A DNA stretch of 8,960 nt, taken from contig JAGIAF010000137.1 in the NCBI GenBank assembly GCA_017745015.1, positions 1 to 8,960 on the forward strand. Reading direction: 5' to 3'. The stretch comes from Bdellovibrio sp. (GTDB taxonomy: Bacteria; Bdellovibrionota; Bdellovibrionia; Bdellovibrionales; Bdellovibrionaceae). A program made the position numbers and the translations under genes. Below, piece after piece: positions 1-6,850 of the stretch (positions are counted from its first letter, which is position 1; each line of letters opens with the position of its first letter). The notes below the pieces were generated by a model that worked only from the letters and a program-made list of their open reading frames with translations, ran no database searches and had not been told where the DNA came from.

Positions 1-954
1 CTGTTCGCATGGGCTCGCAGCCTAGAATGGCTTTTCATCGCGCGTTTGTTCGCAGGCTTCTTCGGCGCCAGCCTTTCTACGGCATCTGCCTATATTTCTG
101 ATATCACACCAAAACATGAACGCTCCAAAGGCATGGCTTTGATCGGCGCAGCCTTCGGCCTGGGCTTCGTTGTCGGCCCCGCACTTGGCGGCGGACTTGC
201 CGTTTGGGGTCGTCATATCAATGATGCACCTCACTTCGATACTTCATTTGCGGCGATCTGGGTTGCCGGACTTTGTTTTGCAAACTTCCTTTTCGGTATC
301 AAGTTCTTGAAAGAGTCTTTGTCTGAAAAAAGTGAATCCGCGGCCAAGAAGAAACGCTTCTCCGTTATGTGGCACTATTTGAACATCAAAACCGTTGGAG
401 CCTTGATGGCAGTATTCGGGCTTTGCTCCTTGGCGATGTCAGGAATGGAAGCCACGTTAATTTTGTACATGGGCGAAAAGTTCCAGTGGGGCATTAAACA
501 AGTGAGCTTTGGTTTCGCCTATATCGGCGTCATCATTATTTTCACTCAAGGTTTCTTGGTTCGCCGTATGCTCCCTAAATTTGGCGAGCGCACGGTTTTG
601 CGCACAGGTCTTTTGTTGTTCGCAGTAGGCTTGAGTTTGATTGCAGTCTCTTCAACTTTGTCGATGATGGCGATTGCAATGACTTTGCTTTCTGTCGGCA
701 ATGGCCTGACAAACCCTTCCACATTGGGAAGCATCAGCTTGCTTACAGATCCTAAAGAACAAGGCGCTGCAATGGGTGTCACTCAAAGCATGGCGTCTTT
801 GGGACGCATCCTGGGACCTGCTATCGGTGGCGCACTTTACGGATCCGTTGCGATCACAGCCCCGTTCTGGGTTTCTGGAGCTCTCGCTTTTGTCGGACTC
901 GGTATTGTATTAGTGAACTATAAGATGATTCCTGACCACGCGCGTGTAGGTTAA
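1..954 (+). CDS. MFS transporter of the DHA1 drug:H+ antiporter type, 5' end missing
   Basis: This is the 3' part of a Major Facilitator Superfamily carrier, an inner-membrane secondary transporter. The frame is open from the first base, so the true start lies outside the window; the TTG at 46 is an internal leucine codon. About 317 residues are visible, against roughly 400 for the family, so the first TM helices and the motif A loop are missing. Near codons 49-64 there is a motif C signature (G-x3-GLGFVVGPALGG), typical of TM5 in proton-driven exporters of the TetA/YajR group, preceded by an SDITPKHERSKGM loop. A basic cytoplasmic loop (ESAAKKKR) follows, then a second half with about six hydrophobic helices and a weak motif-A-like loop (RRMLPKFGERTVLRTG). 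Substrate cannot be told; drug or metabolite efflux is the family default. Its TAA overlaps the ATG of the next gene. Confidence 0.9.
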   Translation: MFAWARSLEWLFIARLFAGFFGASLSTASAYISDITPKHERSKGMALIGAAFGLGFVVGPALGGGLAVWGRHINDAPHFDTSFAAIWVAGLCFANFLFGIKFLKESLSEKSESAAKKKRFSVMWHYLNIKTVGALMAVFGLCSLAMSGMEATLILYMGEKFQWGIKQVSFGFAYIGVIIIFTQGFLVRRMLPKFGERTVLRTGLLLFAVGLSLIAVSSTLSMMAIAMTLLSVGNGLTNPSTLGSISLLTDPKEQGAAMGVTQSMASLGRILGPAIGGALYGSVAITAPFWVSGALAFVGLGIVLVNYKMIPDHARVG

Positions 955-1295
955 TGACTATGGACTATAATGAAATTGGATATTTTCAGTTCAACAATCT
1001 CATTCACGGCCGTGTTCCCATGGTTTTGGTCAACCTCGGGGTGGATCTTAAAACTTGGTACAAGAGCGTCGAAGCAATGCATATCGACAATGTTACTGTG
1101 ACGGGTTCCACGGAAGAAATCTTACAAAAAATCCAATCCCGCAAACTTCCGCCGCACTATCCAATCATGGTGATCGACGAAAATGGTACGACATATAAAA
1201 GCGTCATCGAAGCTATCGAAGCTGCTGGTTTTATGAATGTTTACACCGTTAAAGGTGGATTCGTCGGACTCCAAAACGAACGCGCCCAACAATAA
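954..1295 (+). CDS. Rhodanese-fold protein lacking the catalytic cysteine
   Basis: A small protein of 113 residues, about the length of a single rhodanese domain. The second half shows the rhodanese pattern: a strand (PIMVID, 70-75), a short loop (ENGTTYKS, 76-83), a helix (VIEAIEAAGF) and NVYTVKGGFVGL, matching the usual AAGFxNVYxLKGG ending. In active rhodaneses a cysteine begins the loop after that strand; here the place is taken by Asp75 and the whole protein has no cysteine, so sulfur transfer is unlikely and a binding or regulatory role is inferred. The start overlaps the upstream MFS stop (TAATG). A second ATG at 960 sits 9 nt after an AGG at 948-950 and may be the true start, giving 111 residues. 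The overlap implies co-transcription and translational coupling with the transporter. Confidence 0.75.
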   Translation: MTMDYNEIGYFQFNNLIHGRVPMVLVNLGVDLKTWYKSVEAMHIDNVTVTGSTEEILQKIQSRKLPPHYPIMVIDENGTTYKSVIEAIEAAGFMNVYTVKGGFVGLQNERAQQ

Positions 1296-1310
1296 TTACC
1301 CCCTCTAAGC

Positions 1311-1339
1311 ACACTTCGGAATTCTTTTGTCCGAAGTGT
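1311..1339. other. Perfect 10-bp inverted repeat after the rhodanese gene
   Basis: The arms ACACTTCGGA (1311-1320) and TCCGAAGTGT (1330-1339) are exact complements around a 9-nt loop. It begins about 15 nt after the stop of the MFS/rhodanese pair, so it probably marks the transcript 3' end, either as a Rho-associated or processing hairpin. There is no T-run on either side, so it is not a classical intrinsic terminator. Confidence 0.6.
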
Positions 1340-1456
1340 CCAACACCTTCCGCCCGTTACCTTAACGAAATACAAACACAGTTAAGACTTCATTATGTTT
1401 CTTCGTAGCCCCTTGATACTTCACAGGAAAACGACTGTACTTCTTGTGGCAGATTT

Positions 1457-1477
1457 TTAATTTTCAAAAAAAATTAA
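1457..1477. promoter_or_regulatory. A/T-only palindrome upstream of the porin -10 box
   Basis: TTAATTTT (1457-1464) and AAAATTAA (1470-1477) form a perfect 8-bp inverted repeat with a 5-nt centre, inside a longer A/T tract. It covers the -35 position and the sequence just upstream of the TATAAT at 1496. It could act as an UP-like element that compensates for the poor -35, or as an operator for a regulator. The palindrome is seen; the function is inferred. Confidence 0.45.
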
Positions 1478-1501
1478 GGCCAACTGACATAAATATATAA
1501 T
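1473..1501 (+). promoter_or_regulatory. Probable sigma70-type promoter of the porin gene
   Basis: A perfect TATAAT lies at 1496-1501. The hexamer 17 bp upstream (1473-1478, ATTAAG) is a poor match to TTGACA, so the promoter would lean on the -10 box and the A/T-rich flank. Transcription would begin near 1508, giving a leader of about 87 nt that opens with a stem-loop. Confidence 0.55.
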
Positions 1502-1510
1502 GGGTTGTTG

Positions 1511-1528
1511 GCGGCACCAAAGTGCTGC
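1511..1528 (+). other. Stem-loop at the predicted 5' end of the porin mRNA
   Basis: GCGGCAC (1511-1517) pairs with GTGCTGC (1522-1528) through seven pairs, one a G-U, closing a 4-nt CAAA loop. It would sit within a few nucleotides of the predicted transcript start. Stem-loops in that place lengthen the life of abundant porin mRNAs such as E. coli ompA; a similar role here is inferred. Confidence 0.4.
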
Positions 1529-1594
1529 TGCATACTTAACTCGTTAAAGAACTTAAAACTTAAACCAAAAACTTTTCACAGAAGGACATTAATA

Positions 1595-2755
1595 ATGAAA
1601 AAGTTTTTATTAGCAGCATTGGCAACAACAGCAGCAGTAACGACAGCACATGCGGGCAGCGTTAGCTTGGATTTGAGAGCAGACTATCAAGGTCAAACTT
1701 TTGATAGCGCCGCGATCGATGCAGGTGCAGGCCCAGACAACTCAAAATTCTACCTTCAAACAGGTCGTTTAGACTTCCAAGGTAAATTGAATGACGAAAC
1801 CGACTATCGTCTTCGTTGGAGATTTGCTGGTAAAGACCAAGCTACCCTTCAAAAACGTGATAACACTTTCCAAGACGTAGACTTCGCTTACGTATCTAAC
1901 AAAATGGCTGATGGTATGTTGAAACTTACTATCGGTAAATTCGGTGCAGATATCGGTGGTTTCGAAGGCGCTAACAGCGGCGCTGATATGTACTTCACTT
2001 CTGAAGCATATAACGGCACAAGCTATCTTGGTGGTTACTACAACAATGGTTCAGATGAAACAGGTCGTGCTTCTTTGTCTGGCTTCACTCGTATTCTATA
2101 CTACACTGGTGCGAAGCTTGCCTTTACATTTGCTGACCAAGAAATCAACATTCAAGGTGCAAATATCGATACTCTAAATGGCAGAACTCAAACGGGTAAC
2201 ACCCTTGGAACTCCAAGCGGTGACCATCTTGATGGAACTGCTCTTGACCAAAACACAGCATTGTACGCTATCGCCTACAAAGGTAAATTTGGTGATAACT
2301 GGCAAGCTCGTGCAAGCTACCATATGATGAAAACTGAACCAGCTGCCGGCTTGGACGGTACAGTTCAATACATCGCGGTGGGCGGTCAATTCCAATCTGA
2401 AGCTTGGTTGATTCAATTGGATTACTTGATGAACTCTTACAAAGAAACTATTCCAGCGGAAACTGGCACAGACACTCTTACATCAATCGTTGCTTCTGCA
2501 AAATGGAGCTTCACTGATAACTGGGCTGCGATCTTGAAAGCTGCATACTCTATCGAGAAATTCGACGATGCAACTTCTGCAGAGAACAAATACATGTCTG
2601 AAGGTTTGGCTATGGAATACAAACCTAAAAAAGACGATGTATTCCGTTACCACGTAGCTTACAACTTCAGAACTATGAGTCCAGACGCAGGTGGCGACCG
2701 CAACTTGCAAGAGTTCGTGGTTGGTACACGCATCTTGGCTGATTTCTTGAAATAA
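1595..2755 (+). CDS. Outer-membrane porin (beta-barrel), probably abundant
   Basis: The 386-residue product starts with a signal peptide: MKK, a hydrophobic core (FLLAALATTAAV) and an AHA site at 18-20, leaving a mature chain of about 366 residues that starts GSVSLDLRADYQG. The mature part lacks cysteine and is built of alternating polar/apolar strands ending in aromatic residues, separated by Gly/Asn/Asp-rich loops, as in trimeric porins. Stretches such as GRLDFQGKL and KLTIGKFGADIGGFEG recall OprO/OprP-like porins and the major outer-membrane proteins of Bdellovibrio; the exact family is not certain. The start is set by AGAAGGA at 1580-1586, 8 nt before the ATG, and by the signal peptide. 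An upstream in-frame extension is untranslated leader. The last residue is Lys, with Phe at the third-last position, unlike most barrels, which end in Phe. A strong promoter, leader hairpin, uniform codon choice and strong terminator suggest high expression. Diffusion of small solutes across the outer membrane is the likely role. Confidence 0.85.
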   Translation: MKKFLLAALATTAAVTTAHAGSVSLDLRADYQGQTFDSAAIDAGAGPDNSKFYLQTGRLDFQGKLNDETDYRLRWRFAGKDQATLQKRDNTFQDVDFAYVSNKMADGMLKLTIGKFGADIGGFEGANSGADMYFTSEAYNGTSYLGGYYNNGSDETGRASLSGFTRILYYTGAKLAFTFADQEINIQGANIDTLNGRTQTGNTLGTPSGDHLDGTALDQNTALYAIAYKGKFGDNWQARASYHMMKTEPAAGLDGTVQYIAVGGQFQSEAWLIQLDYLMNSYKETIPAETGTDTLTSIVASAKWSFTDNWAAILKAAYSIEKFDDATSAENKYMSEGLAMEYKPKKDDVFRYHVAYNFRTMSPDAGGDRNLQEFVVGTRILADFLK

Positions 2756-2781
2756 TCCTTAAGAAAACAGACCTAAATCGA

Positions 2782-2808
2782 GGGAGGCCCACAAGCCTCC
2801 CTTTTTTT
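2782..2808 (+). terminator. Intrinsic terminator of the porin gene
   Basis: GGGAGGC (2782-2788) pairs perfectly with GCCTCCC (2795-2801) over a 6-nt CCACAA loop and is followed at once by seven T (2802-2808). It lies 26 nt after the porin stop and isolates that gene from valS. Confidence 0.93.
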
Positions 2809-2834
2809 ATGCCCGAATGACGCGGCGAACACCC

Positions 2835-2855
2835 AAAAGGTGCCTGGCACCGTTT
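2835..2855. repeat. REP-like palindrome GGTGCC-T-GGCACC
   Basis: Six-base arms (2839-2844 and 2846-2851) flank a single T, with A-rich sequence to the left (AAAA) and GTTT to the right. Short palindromes of the AAAGGTGCCTGGCACCTTT kind are dispersed between genes in many proteobacteria, often in genomes that encode REP-associated tyrosine transposases. It follows the porin terminator and is too short and too far from a T-run to be a terminator itself. Only one copy is in the window, so its repetitive nature is inferred. Confidence 0.5.
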
Positions 2856-2939
2856 GAAATGGGCTTGGCCCTCTACCCTAAAATGCTTGAATCTGATAGG
2901 CTCTAAAGGTTAAAAAATCGCTTTTTGGGGTACCTAAGA

Positions 2940-5618
2940 ATGTCAGAACAATTATCAGATCGCTATAGTCCCGCAGACGTAGAAAACAGAACTTATCAAT
3001 GGTGGGAAAACTCCGGCTTCTTCAAAGCTCAGGACAAATCAACTAAGCCTCCATTCTCCATCATCTTGCCTCCACCTAACGTCACAGGTTTCTTGCACAT
3101 GGGTCACGCCTTGGATCACACGATTCAAGATATTCTCATTCGTTGGAAGCGCATGAACGGTTACAATACGATGTGGTTGCCAGGTACGGACCACGCCGGT
3201 ATCGCAACTCAATCCGTTGTTGAACGCGAACTTAAAAAAGAAGGCGTGACTCGCCATGATTTGGGTCGTGAAAAATTCGTAGAAAAAGTTTGGGACTGGA
3301 AACACCAGTACGGTGATCGTATTTATTCTCAAATGCGTCGCATGGGTGATTCTTGTGACTGGGATCGCGCTGTATTTACTTTGGACGAAGGCGTTTCTAA
3401 AGCCGTTCGTAAAGTATTCGTGTCTCTTCACAAAAAAGGTTTGATCTATCGTGGTCAACGCCTGGTGAACTGGTCAGGTCCTCTTGAAACTGCCATCTCT
3501 GACTTGGAAGTTGAACACAAGCAAATCAAAGGTTCTCTTTACCACATCAACTATCCTCTTGAGGATGGCTCTGGCTTCTTGACGGTGGCAACAACTCGTC
3601 CAGAAACAATGTTGGGGGATACAGCTCTTTGCGTTCACCCTGATGACGAGCGCTATAAGCACTTGATCGGAAAAAACGTCATCGTGCCTTTGATCAACAG
3701 AAAGATCAAAATCATCGCTGACACTTACGTGGATCTTAACTTCGGTTCTGGCGTGGTTAAAATTACTCCGGCTCACGATTTCAACGACTACAAAATCGGT
3801 AAGTCTCACCACCTGGAGTTCATCAATCTTCTGACTCGTAAAGCAGAGATGAATGAAAACGCGGGCCCATACGCTGGTTTGAAAGTTCAAGAAGCGCGTA
3901 AACGCGTGATCGAAGATTTGAAAGCTCAAAATCTTTTGGTGAAAGAAGAGCCCCATGTTCACTCCGTAGGTCACTGCTCGCGCTCTGGCGCCGTAGTTGA
4001 GCCCTTCTTGTCTGAACAATGGTTCGTTAAAATGGAGCAGCTTGCAGTTCCTGCAAAACGCGTTGTAGAGTCTGGCACAATCCGCTTTGAACCAGAATCT
4101 TGGACAAAGGTTTACTTGCACTGGCTGAACAACATTGAAGACTGGTGTATCTCTCGCCAATTGTGGTGGGGTCACCGTATTCCAGTTTGGTATTGCAACT
4201 CTTGCCAACACCAAAACGTTGCTGAAGCTGATGCAACAGTTTGTGAAAAGTGTGGCAGCAAAGATTTGCGCCAAGACGACGACGTTTTGGATACATGGTT
4301 CTCGTCTGCTCTTTGGCCGTTCTCTACAATGGGTTGGCCAAATGAAACTGAGACATTGAAAACATTCTACCCAACGAGTTACTTGGTAACTGGTCACGAT
4401 ATCATCTTCTTCTGGGTTGCCCGCATGATCATGATGGGTCTTGAGTTCCAACGTGATGTTCCGTTCAGAACGGTTTACATCCACGGCTTGGTTCGCGATG
4501 CTCAAGGCAGAAAAATGTCGAAGTCTTTGGGGAACTCTATTGATCCAGTTGAAATGATCGAGAAGCACGGTGCGGATGCCTTGCGCTTTACGTTCGCAGC
4601 TCACTTGTTCTCTGGAAAAGATTTTAAATTCAGCGAACAACGTCTTGAAGGCTATCGTAACTTCATGAACAAAGTTTGGAATGCGGCTCGTTTTGCCCTT
4701 TCAAATCTTTCTGACTTCAAAGTTCCAGCGGAAGGCGTAAAAGCTTTGCCGAACAAATCGCACATCAGCGTGTTCGACCAATGGATTATCACGAAGCTTG
4801 CTGAAGTGACTAAAGAAGTCGAAGAAGCCATGGAAGCAGAACGTTTTGCTGACGCTGCCAATGCTTTGTATCAGTTCATCTGGAATCAATTCTGTGACTG
4901 GTATATCGAATTCACGAAACCGATCTTGAATGGCAATAACGCTGAAGAAAAAGCGGCAACTCAGTTGGTAATCGCGCAGGTTCTGAACCGTATCATGCGT
5001 TTGATCCACCCGTTCACGCCGTTTATCTCTGAAGAGATCTATCAAAAGCTTCCGATCAAAGGAAACGCCTGCATGATGGATCAATACCCAAATACAAGAA
5101 ATGACAAAGATTTCTTGGCACTGGCGTCTTCCCAAGCAGCTCTTGAGATCGATATCGTTAAAGAAGTTATCACAGCAATGCGTAACATCCGCGGCGAAAA
5201 CCGTATCAGCCCGGCAGTTAAATTGAATGTGCGTATGGGCGTAACAAATGACCAAGTTCAAAAAATCTTGGGCAACAACCGTACAGCGTTGATGACAATG
5301 GGACGCCTTGAAAACATGGAAATCGGTGCCGAAGGTAACTTGATGAAGTGTGCAGTAGCTCCAGTTGTAGTTAAAGATGCCTCAGTCAAAGTCATCATCC
5401 CTCTTGAGGGCTTGGTCGACTTCGACGAAGAGATCAAACGTATCAACAAGTCGATCGAGAAATTGCAAAAAGATATTTCTCTTTTGAGCGGCAAGCTTTC
5501 AAACGAAAAGTTCGTAGCAAACGCCGACGAAGACGTGATCGCAACCGACAGAGCGCTTCTAGCGCAATCAAAAATCCAATTGGATTCTTTGAGAGACGCT
5601 TTGACTCGCTTCCAATAG
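2940..5618 (+). CDS. valS: Valyl-tRNA synthetase
   Basis: The gene encodes a class I aminoacyl-tRNA synthetase of 892 residues that charges tRNA-Val in the cytoplasm using ATP; length is normal. The N-terminal part has PPPNVTGFLHMGHALDHT, with the HIGH-type motif HMGH at 53-56, then GTDHAGIATQ. The editing (CP1) domain shows TTRPETMLGDTA from residue 218, used to hydrolyse mischarged Thr-tRNA. WCISRQLWWGHRIPVWYC is followed by a zinc-ribbon with Cys419, Cys422, Cys435 and Cys438, and then by DDVLDTWFSSALWPFSTMGWP. KMSKS is at 525-529 (GRKMSKSLGN). The anticodon-binding domain follows, and a coiled-coil arm runs from about residue 825 to the end. ATG 2940 is chosen over a TTG at 2925; the only Shine-Dalgarno-like stretch is GGGG at 2927-2930, 9 nt upstream. 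A weak promoter may be TTGAAT (2887-2892) with TTAAAA (2910-2915). The stop codon TAG (5616-5618) lies in the left end of a MITE-like repeat. Confidence 0.98.
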   Translation: MSEQLSDRYSPADVENRTYQWWENSGFFKAQDKSTKPPFSIILPPPNVTGFLHMGHALDHTIQDILIRWKRMNGYNTMWLPGTDHAGIATQSVVERELKKEGVTRHDLGREKFVEKVWDWKHQYGDRIYSQMRRMGDSCDWDRAVFTLDEGVSKAVRKVFVSLHKKGLIYRGQRLVNWSGPLETAISDLEVEHKQIKGSLYHINYPLEDGSGFLTVATTRPETMLGDTALCVHPDDERYKHLIGKNVIVPLINRKIKIIADTYVDLNFGSGVVKITPAHDFNDYKIGKSHHLEFINLLTRKAEMNENAGPYAGLKVQEARKRVIEDLKAQNLLVKEEPHVHSVGHCSRSGAVVEPFLSEQWFVKMEQLAVPAKRVVESGTIRFEPESWTKVYLHWLNNIEDWCISRQLWWGHRIPVWYCNSCQHQNVAEADATVCEKCGSKDLRQDDDVLDTWFSSALWPFSTMGWPNETETLKTFYPTSYLVTGHDIIFFWVARMIMMGLEFQRDVPFRTVYIHGLVRDAQGRKMSKSLGNSIDPVEMIEKHGADALRFTFAAHLFSGKDFKFSEQRLEGYRNFMNKVWNAARFALSNLSDFKVPAEGVKALPNKSHISVFDQWIITKLAEVTKEVEEAMEAERFADAANALYQFIWNQFCDWYIEFTKPILNGNNAEEKAATQLVIAQVLNRIMRLIHPFTPFISEEIYQKLPIKGNACMMDQYPNTRNDKDFLALASSQAALEIDIVKEVITAMRNIRGENRISPAVKLNVRMGVTNDQVQKILGNNRTALMTMGRLENMEIGAEGNLMKCAVAPVVVKDASVKVIIPLEGLVDFDEEIKRINKSIEKLQKDISLLSGKLSNEKFVANADEDVIATDRALLAQSKIQLDSLRDALTRFQ

Positions 5619-5766
5619 GTACGGCCACACTTTTGGTAGCAATAGTGCATCAAAGGTAAAAAATTTGAATATTAAAAAAGGTGCGAAGTAAAACTCGCAC
5701 CTTTTTTTTATTTGTAGGTATGAAAGCATTAACGCAGGTGCACTACCAAAAGTGTGTCCGTACCTA
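5616..5766. mobile_element. MITE-like element with 24-bp imperfect terminal inverted repeats
   Basis: The left arm (5616-5639) and right arm (5743-5766) are inverted copies matching at 23 of 24 positions; the mismatch is 5625 against 5757. Each arm reads inward from its tip as TAGGTACGG, one base, then CACACTTTTGGTAG. The tips both begin with TA, as expected for a TA target duplication of the Tc1/mariner-IS630 type. If the TA pairs are the duplication, the element proper is 5618-5764, 147 bp. After the left arm, a TGCA tetramer also recurs in the right arm if a 6-nt insertion (CAATAG) is allowed. There is no coding sequence inside; the centre holds a bidirectional terminator hairpin. No transposase is in view, so it would be moved in trans. 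The alternative is a simple large cruciform at a convergent gene junction. The symmetry is directly seen; mobility is inferred. Confidence 0.55.
5674..5709. terminator. Bidirectional intrinsic terminator between converging genes
   Basis: A 13-bp stem, with arms 5674-5686 (A6 then GGTGCGA) and 5695-5707 (TCGCACC then T6), encloses an 8-nt loop. The + strand reads into eight T (5702-5709), serving valS; the - strand reads into six T (complement of 5674-5679), serving the unknown/DUF962 pair. It is the core of the MITE-like repeat. Confidence 0.9.
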
Positions 5767-5767
5767 C

Positions 5768-5797
5768 CACGCGAATGAAGAGTTCGTGCCTTTTTTT
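5768..5797 (+). terminator. Second, weaker + strand terminator past the MITE-like element
   Basis: CACGCGAA (5768-5775) can pair with TTCGTG (5783-5788) if two bases bulge, and is followed by CC and seven T (5791-5797). The T-run overlaps the stop codon of the - strand DUF962 gene. It may be the original valS terminator, pushed about 150 bp away by an insertion, or a backup. Confidence 0.4.
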
Positions 5798-6089
5798 ATT
5801 TCCAGAGTTTTCCGGTACACATGAGGTAGAACATTTTGAAGTCGCCAATTAAAGACCATAGTGGGTGCTTAAAGGTGGCTGGGCGGTTCTTTTCGATAAT
5901 GAAGTGGCCGACCCAGGCAAAGCCATAGCCGATGGCAGGTAAAAGCCACAGAGCTATCCACAACTCATTTACTAGCGCGTATATAATTATAAAATGAACC
6001 AAAAGAGTTCCGACGAAATGCAGGCGACGATTCGTCGGATGAGAATGCTCTTGCAGATAGAATGGCCAAAACTCTTTGAAAGAGTTCAT
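5796..6089 (-). CDS. DUF962/Mpo1-like small membrane protein
   Basis: The 97-residue protein matches the short DUF962 family almost end to end: FWPFYLQEHSHPTNRRLHFVGT at 7-28, and GYGFAWVGHFIIEKNRPATFKHPLWSLIGDF at 54-84. Two hydrophobic segments (about 26-40 and 43-60) place it in the inner membrane. The His residues at 15, 24 and 62 lie in the conserved motifs; in yeast Mpo1, a distant member, such histidines bind iron for alpha-oxidation of 2-hydroxy fatty acids. Bacterial members have no settled role, so a lipid-oxidising activity is only inferred. The ATG overlaps the stop of the upstream gene as TAATG and has no clear Shine-Dalgarno sequence, which implies coupled translation. It ends at the bidirectional terminator in the MITE-like repeat. 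Confidence 0.85.
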   Translation of the reverse strand: MNSFKEFWPFYLQEHSHPTNRRLHFVGTLLVHFIIIYALVNELWIALWLLPAIGYGFAWVGHFIIEKNRPATFKHPLWSLIGDFKMFYLMCTGKLWK

Positions 6090-6850
6090 TACTTACAAAC
6101 GCACTTCAGCGTCTTTGAAGAGTCCACGCCTGTGCAGTTGAACGTCTTTCCTTCATGAGAAAGAGTGAAGGAATAGATCTTTCCGTTTCTTTCGACGACA
6201 TTCAAATCATCGCCGTTTTGGTAAAGCACCGTGCGGGCAATAGATTTAGAAACCAACTGGCCATCAGATTCTAAACTTGCGATCAAAGTATCTGAAGGAT
6301 TCAAAGACTGCTCACGAGCCAGTGGCAATTCCTTCTGACCACCTGTCGGAATCAATGAATAGTATTTCAACACTCTAGCCACTGGCATGTCTGGATCGTT
6401 AGTATTCTCAATGAAAATTCGACGAATTTCTCCAGCATTAGTTTTAATATCTGTCGTCGACCATTTCTCTTGTTGAGTGACGACTTCGCCCAAATCAGGC
6501 GCAACAACAGTATTCAAGGATTCGAAGTTGATATCATCGTTTTGACCGAAAGGTCCTGTTTGCACCGCCAAGCAAGCGCCCAAGTCTTTGAAGCTTTTTT
6601 GAAGCATCGCAAAGCGCTCAGGATCTTCCATCTTCGTCGGCAGGAAGCCCGCTTCATCAGCTTGCACAGGTGATGTCTCGTTGTCAGCAGGTGGAGGTGT
6701 GGGGTTCGTATCCCCAGCAGGGACTCCCTCAGCAGGAGGCATATCTGCAGGAAAAACATCGGCGCTATGATTTGGTTTAAGGAAGCAGTAAGAAAGAATC
6801 AGAATAACAGCGGCGACGATAACAAGGATGACGGCATTTTTTTTACTCAT
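6089..6850 (-). CDS. Membrane-anchored protein of unknown function
   Basis: I do not recognise this 253-residue protein. It opens with MSKKNAVILVIVAAVILILSYCFL, a single N-terminal TM anchor with the basic end inside, so the rest should be periplasmic. Cys22 is preceded by LSY, a poor lipobox, so lipidation is unlikely. Residues about 26-65 are a Pro/Ala/Asp/Glu-rich linker, as if spanning periplasm or peptidoglycan. A folded region of about 180 residues follows, containing mixed strands (GEIRRIFIEN, VARVLKYYSLIP, IYSFTLSHEGKTFNCTG) and cysteines at 93, 239, 250 and 252 that could form disulfides. ATG 6850 is preferred because the membrane helix begins there; an in-frame GTG at 6895 would add 15 mostly polar residues. 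Neither has a good Shine-Dalgarno sequence. It is coupled to DUF962 by a TAATG overlap, so the two may work together. Confidence 0.75.
   Translation of the reverse strand: MSKKNAVILVIVAAVILILSYCFLKPNHSADVFPADMPPAEGVPAGDTNPTPPPADNETSPVQADEAGFLPTKMEDPERFAMLQKSFKDLGACLAVQTGPFGQNDDINFESLNTVVAPDLGEVVTQQEKWSTTDIKTNAGEIRRIFIENTNDPDMPVARVLKYYSLIPTGGQKELPLAREQSLNPSDTLIASLESDGQLVSKSIARTVLYQNGDDLNVVERNGKIYSFTLSHEGKTFNCTGVDSSKTLKCVCK

Noticed and set aside
1508..1526. Sigma54 promoter (TTGGC...TGC) near the porin leader
   Set aside because: The required GG-N10-GC spacing is not met; the bases are better explained as a stem-loop.
1505..1594. Upstream in-frame extension of the porin with a non-ATG start
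   Set aside because: It would bury the signal peptide behind 30 residues and ignore the well-spaced AGAAGGA before ATG 1595; the DNA is better read as mRNA leader.
2925..2939. TTG start for valS five codons upstream
   Set aside because: The ATG at 2940 gives the usual ValRS N-terminus, and GGGG lies at a workable distance before it.
3474..4640. Long open frame on the - strand opposite valS (388 codons)
   Set aside because: It lies wholly inside valS, its translation has no recognisable domain and is rich in Cys/His/Arg in the manner of antisense shadow frames.
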